A DNA stretch of 64,000 nucleotides, taken from contig CAVQER010000005.1 of assembly GCA_963711595.1 (NCBI GenBank), forward strand, positions 310,001-374,000, read 5' to 3'. The notes under the pieces are model-generated. The model was not told where the DNA came from and ran no database searches. It saw only the letters and a program-made list of their open reading frames with translations. The position numbers were made by a program, and so were the translations under genes. The stretch comes from JAUSIF01 sp963711595. GTDB lineage: Bacteria; Pseudomonadota; Alphaproteobacteria; Rhizobiales; Xanthobacteraceae. Shown here piece after piece: positions 18,035 through 24,937 of the stretch (positions within the stretch are counted from its first letter, which is position 1; each line of letters opens with the position of its first letter).

Positions 18035-18523
18035 CTACTTTACCTTGGTCGTTCCCGCTTTCGGAGCGCCGGGCCCTTTGCTCGACGATGCCTGCAGGGC
18101 GCCAACGGTGGTGACGCCGACCCAAGCGACATACGCGCCGGTGCCGATGAAGCACAGCAGCGATAGATAGAGACAAACTTGATAGGCGACGCAGGCCGCA
18201 GGCGCGCGGAGTCGGATTCCGAGAAAAGATCCGTGTGGCAATCCAGGTACATTGACTTGCTGCGAACATTGGCGACGAAAGTGATGGTAGAGGACCGCGA
18301 GCACTACACCAACCATGAAGACGACAATGCCAATGAACATCGTGTAGACGAGCGGCTCGAATCCGGGCCGGTCGAGCGCTGGCGACAGCGCCAGAAGCAG
18401 CGCGACCGCTCCACCGCCGTTTGCGATAAGCAGCCCGCGCAGCGTTTCGACATCCGTTTGGACGCGCTGTCCTGTGGCAGCTTGAGGTCGTGGAGCCTGA
18501 GCACCAGGAATCTGATTGGTCAT
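18035..18523 (-). CDS. Four-helix membrane protein of unknown function
   Basis: 162 residues. After a Gln/Pro-rich cytosolic tail ('IPGAQAPRPQAATGQR') there are hydrophobic segments near residues 32-50 ('GGGAVALLLALSP'), 58-85 ('FIGIVVFMVGVVLAVLYHH') and 118-148 ('CLYLSLLCFIGTGAYVAWVG'), ending in a basic tail. The ATG at 18523 follows GGAGG at a normal distance. It stands alone between the DUF3551-TPR gene and the tRNA. I recognise no family beyond similar unnamed rhizobial membrane proteins. Confidence 0.7.
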   Translation of the reverse strand: MTNQIPGAQAPRPQAATGQRVQTDVETLRGLLIANGGGAVALLLALSPALDRPGFEPLVYTMFIGIVVFMVGVVLAVLYHHFRRQCSQQVNVPGLPHGSFLGIRLRAPAACVAYQVCLYLSLLCFIGTGAYVAWVGVTTVGALQASSSKGPGAPKAGTTKVK

Positions 18524-18629
18524 GGCCTGCCTCCGATCGCTGGCAAATTCTTGCCGAAGCCCACGCAAGCGCAAGCCATCCACGCTCGGTCGTGTCACGT
18601 GGCGAAAGGCTGAGGATTTTGAGTAACAG

Positions 18630-18722
18630 TGGCGGAGACGGAGGGATTCGAACCCTCGATACGGGTTTTGCCCGTATAACGGTTTAGCAAACCGCCGCCT
18701 TCAGCCTCTCGGCCACGTCTCC
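18630..18722 (-). tRNA. tRNA-Ser (anticodon GCU)
   Basis: On the minus strand the acceptor arm GGAGACG pairs with CGTCTCC, followed by discriminator G and an encoded CCA. The anticodon loop reads TTTGCTAAA between GG/CC stem halves, the T-arm has GGTTCGAATCC, and a long variable arm (TACGGG/CCCGTA) marks a class II tRNA, as expected for serine. It decodes AGC/AGU. Confidence 0.97.
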
Positions 18723-18833
18723 GTAGCCCTTACATGCCGGACGCCTCCGGCGAATACAAGACGCATGCGGGGGCGGCGCAGCCTTGCGGCCACGCACCCT
18801 GCCCGATGCCGCCTCGACCCTATTCTTGCCGGA

Positions 18834-19106
18834 TCAGGCCGCGGCGACGATCCACTCGCGCGCAAGCCGCTGCGCGTCCGCGATCTCGCGCTCTGACATC
18901 TCGGCCGCCAGCTCGCGGCGGTAGTTCGCCGCGTCACGGCTGCCGCGCGCCGCCGCAAGGTTGAACCACTTGTGCGCGGCCACCTTGTCGGCCGGCACGG
19001 TGCCACCGATCGAATAGAACATGCCGAGCTTGAAGCAGATGTCGGCGGTGCCATCACCGCTCTTCTTCGCTGCCTGCTCGAGCGCGGAGAGTTCGTTCCG
19101 CCCCAT
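18834..19106 (-). CDS. Small SEL1-repeat protein
   Basis: 90 residues from an ATG preceded by AGGGGG. The sequence 'ADICFKLGMFYSIGGTVPAD' followed by 'VAAHKWFNLAAARGSRDAA' is a SEL1/TPR-like helical repeat. There is no signal peptide or membrane segment, so it is probably a cytosolic adaptor. Upstream in-frame ATGs at 19187 and 19127 exist, but the residues they add look unconserved. It follows the tRNA gene on the same strand with no clear operon partner. Confidence 0.72.
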   Translation of the reverse strand: MGRNELSALEQAAKKSGDGTADICFKLGMFYSIGGTVPADKVAAHKWFNLAAARGSRDAANYRRELAAEMSEREIADAQRLAREWIVAAA

Positions 19107-19357
19107 TGTCGCCCCCTGTCGCGGCATCCCCGCCGCATCGTCTCCGGAACCCCAGATCCGGAGTGACGCGAGAATGCCCGGGGACATTTGAATAGCTTCC
19201 TAACTGGTTGAATGAATGGATTCTGACCGCGCCGGTATTCCGTGCAGCAAATTCAAACTCGGTTCATGCTGGAAAGGCCTGCGCTGCAGCGAAATCGCGA
19301 AATTCGAAACGGCGCGCTAACGATGCGCCGTTACCGCGCGGTCACCATTCTCTCATG

Positions 19358-19509
19358 GTCATGCCCGCGCTTGTCACCCAAGTCGGATTTATCCGACTTG
19401 GGCAATTCTTTAGTACGCAACTCGGGCAAGCCCGAGTTGCGTGGCATCCACGCCTTACAGCCAGTGCGCAGTTCAAGACGTGGATGGCCGGGACAAGCCC
19501 GGCCATGAC
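19358..19509. repeat. Composite palindromic intergenic repeat (rhizobial type)
   Basis: The element is bounded by imperfect inverted arms at 19358-19375 and 19492-19509. Inside are three strong hairpins: 19377-19387 with 19392-19402 (loop TTTA), 19416-19427 with 19430-19441 (two-base loop), and 19484-19492 with 19498-19506. Read on the minus strand its right arm encodes the phantom peptide 'VMAGLVPAIHVL', a well-known spurious-ORF signature of this repeat family in Bradyrhizobium relatives. The surrounding 425 bases between the SEL1 and protease genes hold nothing else I can support. Confidence 0.85.
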
Positions 19510-19531
19510 GGTAACTAGAAACGTTTCCGGA

Positions 19532-20278
19532 TCAGCGATGGGCCGCGGCGAGCAATTCGCGCCGGAACGGCCCCTCGATCGTGATCGCGAAGTTGTAATG
19601 CTGGTCCGAATACGCGCGCGCCTTGCCAGGGTCGCTGCTGCGGTAGCCGACATAGATCCCGACGACCTTGTTTTCCGCGACAAGCGCCGCACCGGAACTC
19701 CCCGGCCCTGCGTTGCAGTCGATCGCGAGTTCGCGGATGCCGTCGCTCGCCGCGCCGATCACCCGGCGCGTGGAGCAATGCTCGGTGCCCATCGCCGTGT
19801 GCGCCTTGTTTCCGCCAGCGCACATGATCACGGCCGAGGGCGCGGCACTCGCAGAACCGAGCCCGTAGGGCGTCACGCCTTTTACCGGCGCGACAAGTCG
19901 CGCCACCGCCCAGTCGCGCGTGGCGCGCTCCGTGAGCGGCATGTTGCTTCCAGTCTTGATGGAACTGAACTCGATCGGGATCGGCCCGCCACCGGCCATC
20001 GTCGGTTCGAACACGCAACCGATCCGGTGCTTGCCGTACTGATCGATCAGGACGTGTGCCGCGGTGGTGATCACGTTGTTACGTACGGTGAGTTGCGCCG
20101 TACCGGTCGCCGAGCCGCAGCGCAGGAGACCCGTCGCGCTCATCTGACCGCGCACGGAGTCGCCCGGCGCGACGCGACGATCCTTTTCCATGTTGATCGC
20201 ATGCGCGGAGATCGCGGCACACAGGGTTCCGCAAGTCGAGATTGCGGCGAGCCAAAACCAGTTTGCGCGCGGGAGCAT
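19532..20278 (-). CDS. Exported trypsin-like serine protease
   Basis: 248 residues with an N-terminal signal peptide (to about 'AISAHA'). The chymotrypsin-fold triad is readable: His in 'ITTAAHVLID', Asp in 'ATRDWAVARL' and Ser in 'GPGSSGAAL' with the GxSG oxyanion motif, and paired cysteines nearby. It should be a periplasmic or secreted endopeptidase without a PDZ domain, so not a DegP type. It stands alone, with the small exported paralogues upstream on the same strand. Substrate is unknown. Confidence 0.87.
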   Translation of the reverse strand: MLPRANWFWLAAISTCGTLCAAISAHAINMEKDRRVAPGDSVRGQMSATGLLRCGSATGTAQLTVRNNVITTAAHVLIDQYGKHRIGCVFEPTMAGGGPIPIEFSSIKTGSNMPLTERATRDWAVARLVAPVKGVTPYGLGSASAAPSAVIMCAGGNKAHTAMGTEHCSTRRVIGAASDGIRELAIDCNAGPGSSGAALVAENKVVGIYVGYRSSDPGKARAYSDQHYNFAITIEGPFRRELLAAAHR

Positions 20279-20442
20279 GCCTCTTTCCCGGGTTCCGCAC
20301 GGAGCGTGAACCCGAGACTAGCCGCTTGCGGGCAAGCTTGTCACCGCCGATAGCGGCCTTGAAAGAGAGGGGAACGGCCGACCCGAAGGCCGGCCGCCCC
20401 TGACGCGGCACCAACTCAGACATCGCCGCGGGGTGTCGGCTA

Positions 20443-20718
20443 TTACGAGTTGAAGTCCGTCGCCGAGCGGTCGTAGAAGCGCTTCTGCTCGCTGAACATC
20501 GAGTCCCACGAACCGGCTTTTTGCGTTCCGACGTTGCGGCCCTCGACCAGGGCGGCTGGCGCGCGCAACGGCTGACCCGGCAACGTGTAGGTCGGGACCG
20601 GCGCGTTCGGGTTGCGCAGGTACGCGTTCTTTTCCGCGGTGTAGGGCATGTCGTCCGCAAAAGCGGCCGATGCGGCACCGAGCACGAGCGCGGCGGCGAG
20701 CGTGATCTTGGCAATCAT
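20443..20718 (-). CDS. Small exported protein, paralogue of the gene at 20967
   Basis: 91 residues with a Sec signal peptide ('LAAALVLGAASAAFA'). The mature part has 'LVEGRNVGTQ' and ends 'KRFYDRSATDFNS'. The same EGRNVG box and the ending DR-(x)3-DFNS occur in the neighbour at 20967-21233. I start at the second ATG (20718) because the GGAGACTG ahead of it matches the ribosome site of the paralogue; an ATG four codons earlier would bury it. Function unknown; small exported stress or envelope proteins are possible. Confidence 0.8.
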   Translation of the reverse strand: MIAKITLAAALVLGAASAAFADDMPYTAEKNAYLRNPNAPVPTYTLPGQPLRAPAALVEGRNVGTQKAGSWDSMFSEQKRFYDRSATDFNS

Positions 20719-20881
20719 GACAGTCTCCATCGTTGGTTGGTTGTGAGTTTCAGTTGGCGGTCAGGTGGAGCCGGGTCCCTCGCCGGCTTCACTTGGCTTT
20801 CGCTCCAGAGGCCCGAAAAGTTTCAGCGATCACGACCTTGTTGACGGCAACGCGTCTCGCCTCACGGTGTCGTGACGCAAA

Positions 20882-20916
20882 GAAAAAACGGCCGGCCCGC
20901 GGGGGAGGGCCGGCCG
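20882..20916 (-). terminator. Rho-independent terminator after the 20967 gene
   Basis: On the minus strand a perfect ten-base stem (20907-20916 with 20889-20898, eight-base loop) is followed by a run of six T. It lies about 50 bases past the stop of the small exported protein gene and separates it from its paralogue, so the two are probably transcribed independently. Confidence 0.85.
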
Positions 20917-20966
20917 CTTTGGCGCGCAAACATGGGGGAAAATGTTTAGCAGCGCCGAGTCGTTCG

Positions 20967-21233
20967 TCAGGAGTTGAAGTCGACTGAGTTGCGGTCGTAC
21001 CAGTGCTTCTGTTCGGCCGGTACGAATTGCTCGAAGCCGACGCCGACGTTGCGGCCTTCGATCAACTGGCCGCGGGTCACTTGACCGCGTGGCTGCTGCA
21101 CAGAGGCACTCTCCTGATAGGTCGTGAAGCCACGATCCCGATCAGCGTTGGCATACGTGTTGGCTGCAAACGCAGCGGGCGCCGAACTGAGAACGAGGGC
21201 CGCAACGAGCGCGATTTTGGTCTTGGTAATCAT
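20967..21233 (-). CDS. Small exported protein, paralogue of the gene at 20443
   Basis: 88 residues. A signal peptide ('LVAALVLSSAPAAFA') precedes a polar mature part with 'LIEGRNVGVG' and the ending 'KHWYDRNSVDFNS', matching its neighbour. The ATG follows GAGGAGACTGACC, a strong ribosome site. It has its own terminator, and about 400 bases of AT-richer sequence upstream for a promoter. No cysteine or catalytic motif is seen. I do not recognise a named family. Confidence 0.8.
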   Translation of the reverse strand: MITKTKIALVAALVLSSAPAAFAANTYANADRDRGFTTYQESASVQQPRGQVTRGQLIEGRNVGVGFEQFVPAEQKHWYDRNSVDFNS

Positions 21234-21643
21234 GGTCAGTCTCCTCTTGCGGCGTCTCGCGTCGAGATCGTCGCCGGTTTGATTTCCACGACGGATTTTT
21301 CCGCCGAGTAAGTCGCCTCCGACGCCGACGTAGGATCCCGCACCGCAGCACGCCAATCACGAAATGCGGATTGCCCGTGAGAAAAATGTGATCGCGCCGC
21401 ATATTGCGAAATACACAATTGATATGTAGCGATCGTTATATTATCGTCGAAACAATGGCTTACGGGAGACCGCGTCTGCGGCGCGCTGACGCTTTCTCCC
21501 GCTGGCGCGCGGAACGCCCTCGAATTTCGACGATTTTTGCAATGCAACCATGCGGCTGCTGCATTGCGCACCGTGCGGCCAGCGCACAAACAAATCGACG
21601 AAAGTCGAGCGTGCCTATTTTCAGAGTCACAGATTGTGCTGCG
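21234..21643. other. 410-base intergenic region without a supported gene
   Basis: It lies between the small exported protein gene and the GST-like gene, both on the minus strand. The part at 21400-21460 is unusually AT-rich for this window (runs such as TATATTATCG) and probably holds the promoter of the small exported gene. Short open frames across it have no ribosome site or recognisable protein. Confidence 0.5.
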
Positions 21644-22438
21644 TCAGCTGCGCGCACCTTGCGTGAACAGAAGTTTCCACGCTTCCTTGTCGGTCGCGAT
21701 ATCGACCTTGCCGTAGTCCTCGATCTTGATCGCGAGCGCGCGGGCCGTCGCCGGTCGCGACTGCATGTCGGCGATCCAACGCATCACGTTCGGAAATTCC
21801 TTCGGATCCTGACCCTGCCGCTCGATCCCGCGTGCCCAGCCGATGCTCGCGAAATCGGCGATCGACACCTCACCGCAAATGAATTTCCGGGATGCCAGCC
21901 GTTTCTCGAGGATCCCGTACAAGCGGCGGCACTCGTTCACATAGCGGTTAGTCGCGTACTCGATCCGCTCCGGTGCGTAGCGCAGGAAATGGTTCACCTG
22001 GCCGGCCATCGGACCGAGGTTCGCCATCTGCCAGTAAACCCACTCCTCCACTTCGACGCGCTTGCGTTCGTCCACGGGATAAAACTTCCCCGTCTTGCGT
22101 CCGAGATACTGGAGGATCGCGCCGGATTCGAACACCGAGATCGGACGGCCGCCTGGCCCCTCGGGATCGATGATCGCGGGCATGCGATTGTTCGGGGAAA
22201 TCTTCAGGAACTCAGGCTTGAACTGGTCGCCGCGTGCGATGTTCACCGGCTTGACCGTGTACGGAAGCCCGCACTCCTCCGTCATGATCGTGATCTTGTG
22301 ACCGTTGGGCGTGGGCCAATAGTAGATTTCGATCGGCTTTCGTTGAACGCTCGATGCCTTGGTCTTTTTCGCCGATCGCCTGGCAGCCGCCGGCTTGCGG
22401 ACTTTCGACTTGCTCTTCGACTTCTTCGCGCGGGGCAT
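21644..22438 (-). CDS. Glutathione S-transferase family protein, YfcG/YghU-like
   Basis: 264 residues. A Lys/Ala-rich N-terminal tail of ~35 residues is followed by a thioredoxin-like domain ('YYWPTPNGHKITIMTEE', 'NNRMPAIID', 'FESGAILQYLGRK') and a helical GST C-domain ('FICGEVSIADFASIGW'). The NGxKI start of the first helix and the 'SPNNRMPAI' cis-proline loop match the Ure2-like YfcG/YghU disulphide oxidoreductases, which lack the usual catalytic Ser/Tyr/Cys. The ATG at 22438 has GGAGG upstream. A longer frame runs into the repeat behind it and was discarded. Confidence 0.85.
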   Translation of the reverse strand: MPRAKKSKSKSKVRKPAAARRSAKKTKASSVQRKPIEIYYWPTPNGHKITIMTEECGLPYTVKPVNIARGDQFKPEFLKISPNNRMPAIIDPEGPGGRPISVFESGAILQYLGRKTGKFYPVDERKRVEVEEWVYWQMANLGPMAGQVNHFLRYAPERIEYATNRYVNECRRLYGILEKRLASRKFICGEVSIADFASIGWARGIERQGQDPKEFPNVMRWIADMQSRPATARALAIKIEDYGKVDIATDKEAWKLLFTQGARS

Positions 22439-22537
22439 GCTCGCCTCCAAAATGGCATCGGCGCGCATTGTGCGCGCCGATGCAGCCTTAGACCGCCGGA
22501 AATCGGCTGACAACCGCGCTAGCGCGTGATCCCGAAA

Positions 22538-22614
22538 AAGCCTGCCCTCGAACTCGATCCGAGGGGTGGCAACCGGTTTTTGGAAAAGCATGCCCTCGGA
22601 CTCGATCCGAGGGA
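22538..22614. repeat. Paired direct repeat with internal palindrome
   Basis: Two 29-base copies (22538-22566 and 22586-22614) differ at only a few bases and are 48 bases apart. Each carries CTCGATCCGAGGG; the second has a perfect eight-base stem (22593-22600 with 22606-22613). It lies between the anti-sigma and GST genes and resembles an abundant extragenic repeat of Bradyrhizobium-like genomes. Confidence 0.75.
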
Positions 22615-22629
22615 TCAGGCGCAAGTAGC

Positions 22630-23344
22630 TTAGAGACGGGGGACCGCGGCGAGCCCCTTCATCAGCACCGGTCCGGTGGGACGCCCGATGGGCGAACCGG
22701 TCGCCGGCTCGAGCGTGATTTCGTAGAGCTGGTCCGCCTGTGCCGGCAGGCTCGCAGTCTGGAAACGTGCGCGCCGGGCGCCATCCATCAAACCGAGCGA
22801 CACGGGACCCCGCGCCTTGTCATACAGGGTCCATACCTCAAGCGCCCGGCCCGGCGGCACGGGAATGTCGCGCAACGGCACGAGCACCACGCTGCCGTCG
22901 TGAAATGCTTCCACGATTGCGCCGGGCGAAGCATCACCCGTTTGCAGCACCGCAACGACCAGCGGCTGCGGCGTAGCCCGGCCCGCGAGCAGCCCGACTG
23001 AAATCGCGAGCACCAGGCTTGCGGCAGCACCCGCGAAGCTCGCGCCGCGCCAGAAGCCGAGACTTTCCCAGATGCGTTCCGTCCAACTTGGACCGGCGTC
23101 GGCCACTGCGCGGCGGCTGCCGAGGGTCGAACTCAATCTTGCCCCAGAGTTGCGCCGGTGCCGGGCCGGGCGCCACCGTCGCGTCGAGCGCCGAAAGTCG
23201 CTCGCGCCACTGCGCGACCTCCACTTGCAGGCGGCGATCCCGCGCAAGCCGCCGCTCGAACGCCTCAATCTCGCGGCCCTCGAGCAAGCCGAGTGCAAAT
23301 TCGCCGGCGAGAATGTTGTCGTCGGGACGATCGGGCGCGGTCAT
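22630..23344 (-). CDS. Anti-sigma factor, RskA type, with one frameshift
   Basis: About 237 residues once a one-base shift near 23,110-23,135 is bridged. The N-terminal zinc-free anti-sigma domain reads 'NILAGEFALGLLEGREIEAF'; a membrane helix follows ('FAGAAASLVLAISVGLLAG'), then a periplasmic RskA domain ('GDASPGAIVEAFHDGSVVL', 'PPGRALEVWTLYD', 'ITLEPATGSPIGRPTGPVL'). Its ATG overlaps the sigma factor stop as ATGA. It should hold the sigma factor at the membrane until a periplasmic signal triggers release. Both halves are well conserved, so the shift is probably a sequence error. Confidence 0.82.
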
Positions 23345-23904
23345 GCCAGACACTCCCGCAACTGCGCAAGGCTCCGATGTAGCCACGACTTCGCGGTGCC
23401 GAGCGGCACGCCGAGCCGCCCAGCGATCTCGCCGTGCGACAACCCCTCCACATAGGCGAGCAACACGCCCAGCCGCCGCCGCGGTTCAAGCTTTTCCAAA
23501 CAGCGCTTGAGCGCGCTCCCCTCGGCAAGTTTGTCGAAAGCGTTCTCGGATTCTGCGCCGCGGTCTACCGCGGCCGTCAACTCCTCGTCCGCGGTCGGCA
23601 ACTCGCGGCTCGTCGTGCGCAGCGCACTGATGGCGCGATTACGAACGATCGCGAAGATCCACCCCCGCGCTGAGCCGAGGGCCGGATCGAAGGACTTTGC
23701 GTGCCGCCAGATCTGCACAAACACATCGTGCGCGATCTCTTCGGCAAGCTCCCGCCGCCGCACAATGCGCGTAGCGACGCCGATCATGGCGGCGCTTTCA
23801 CGCTCGTAGATCGCGCGCAGCGAGTTGCGGTCGCCCTGCGCGCAGAGCTGCAGCAGCCGCGCGAGACCGTCGCTCGCATCAGGGTGTACGACCGGCTTGT
23901 CCAA
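23341..23904 (-). CDS. ECF-family RNA polymerase sigma factor (SigK-like)
   Basis: 187 residues. Region 2 is clear ('AEEIAHDVFVQIWRHAKSF', 'RGWIFAIVRNRAISALR') and region 4 carries a helix-turn-helix ('VEGLSHGEIAGRLGVPLGT', 'KSWLHRSLAQLRECL'). The start codon is TTG at 23904, with GGAG seven bases ahead. It is coupled to the RskA-type anti-sigma gene by a four-base overlap, the usual sigK-rskA arrangement, and is divergent from an exported DUF4394 protein that may be its target. Confidence 0.9.
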   Translation of the reverse strand: MDKPVVHPDASDGLARLLQLCAQGDRNSLRAIYERESAAMIGVATRIVRRRELAEEIAHDVFVQIWRHAKSFDPALGSARGWIFAIVRNRAISALRTTSRELPTADEELTAAVDRGAESENAFDKLAEGSALKRCLEKLEPRRRLGVLLAYVEGLSHGEIAGRLGVPLGTAKSWLHRSLAQLRECLA

Positions 23905-23938
23905 AACGGGTCTCCGCGCGGATTCCTACCTTACGACC

Positions 23939-23958
23939 GGCCTACGCGCGAGTAGGCC
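23939..23958. promoter_or_regulatory. Inverted repeat in the sigma/DUF4394 divergent region
   Basis: A seven-base perfect inverted repeat (GGCCTAC at 23939-23945, GTAGGCC at 23952-23958) sits 35 bases upstream of the sigma factor start, in the 167-base region shared with the divergent DUF4394 gene. It could be an operator or a leader hairpin. A T8 run follows at 23981. No confident sigma-specific promoter box was read. Confidence 0.4.
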
Positions 23959-24071
23959 CTCTGGATGCACCCGGCAAATCTTTTTTTTCGGCGCATCCCC
24001 GGCCGTTCCCGGCGGGTAAGGCCAATGAGGGCGCCATCCAGCCCTCGTGCAACCCAGGCAGGGAGAGTGCC

Positions 24072-24881
24072 ATGAAGTCCCAACGCAATACGCTGTTTGC
24101 CTCGCTCGCGCTGATCGGCGCGTTTGGGGCCATCGACGCCGCCTCCGCGCAGTCGATCGTCGCGCTTGTCGGCGACAACACGATCGCCATGATCGACCCC
24201 TCGTCCCGCAAGGTAACGGCGAGCTGGTCCGTGAAGGGCGTGAACAAGCTCGCCGGCATCGACGTGCGCCCGGCGGATGGAATGCTCTATGGCGTGACCG
24301 ACAACGGCTGGATCGTCACAATCGACACCAAGACCGGCGTCGCCACACAGAAGGCTGAGCTTTCCACCAAACTTTCCAACAACGCGACACCGACCGTCGA
24401 CTTTAATCCTGCCGCCGATCGGCTGCGTCTCATGGGTAGCGACGGCACCAGCCTTCGCGTCAACGTCGACGACGGCAAGGTCACGGTCGACGGCACGCAC
24501 AAGTTCGCAGACGCCGACGCGAACAAGGGCAAGGCCCCGAAGGTCATCGCCGGCGCCTACAGCAACAGCGTCAAAGGCACCAAGGAAACGACGCTCTACA
24601 ACATCGACGCCACGACCTGGACCCTCGTCCGCCAGGTTCCGCCGAATGACGGCGTGCTCAACACGATCGGCAGCCTCGGCATCAAGGCATCTGAACCGGT
24701 CGCATTCAACGTTGTGGCAACCGGCGAAGGTCAGAACGCCGCCTGGCTCGTAACCGGCGGCTCGCTCTACTCGGTCGATCTCGCTTCCGGCAAGGCGACC
24801 TCGGTCGGCAGCCTTCTGAACCTGAAGGGCACGATCCGCGACATCGCGTGGTGGCCGGCGGACGCAATGAAGTCCATGTAA
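24072..24881 (+). CDS. Exported DUF4394 beta-propeller-like protein
   Basis: 269 residues with a signal peptide ending 'AASAQS'. The mature protein is built of WD/NHL-like short repeats: 'LAGIDVRPADGMLYGVT', 'TVDFNPAADRLRLMGSDG' and 'YNIDATTWTLVRQVPPNDG', the DUF4394 pattern. No enzyme motif is seen. The ATG follows AGGGAGAGTGCC. It is divergent from the sigma/anti-sigma pair, and DUF4394 genes commonly neighbour such pairs, so sigma control is likely but not shown. Confidence 0.85.
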   Translation: MKSQRNTLFASLALIGAFGAIDAASAQSIVALVGDNTIAMIDPSSRKVTASWSVKGVNKLAGIDVRPADGMLYGVTDNGWIVTIDTKTGVATQKAELSTKLSNNATPTVDFNPAADRLRLMGSDGTSLRVNVDDGKVTVDGTHKFADADANKGKAPKVIAGAYSNSVKGTKETTLYNIDATTWTLVRQVPPNDGVLNTIGSLGIKASEPVAFNVVATGEGQNAAWLVTGGSLYSVDLASGKATSVGSLLNLKGTIRDIAWWPADAMKSM

Positions 24882-24893
24882 CTCGCCGCTACC

Positions 24894-24937
24894 ATCGGCC
24901 GGCGCTGGTCCCTCCCCGGCGCCGGTCGATCCTTTTT
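24894..24937 (+). terminator. Rho-independent terminator after the DUF4394 gene
   Basis: A 12-base stem with one G-T wobble (24894-24905 with 24919-24930) is followed by CCTTTTT. It begins 13 bases past the DUF4394 stop and reaches the 3' end of the convergent glycosyltransferase gene. Confidence 0.8.

Noticed and set aside
20358..20395. Possible terminator after the 20443 gene
   Set aside because: The inverted repeat has a mismatch and is followed by a C/T mix, not a T run; too weak to call.
21404..22510. A 368-codon plus-strand frame opposite the GST-like gene
   Set aside because: Antisense shadow of a clear GST-fold gene; no conserved motif.
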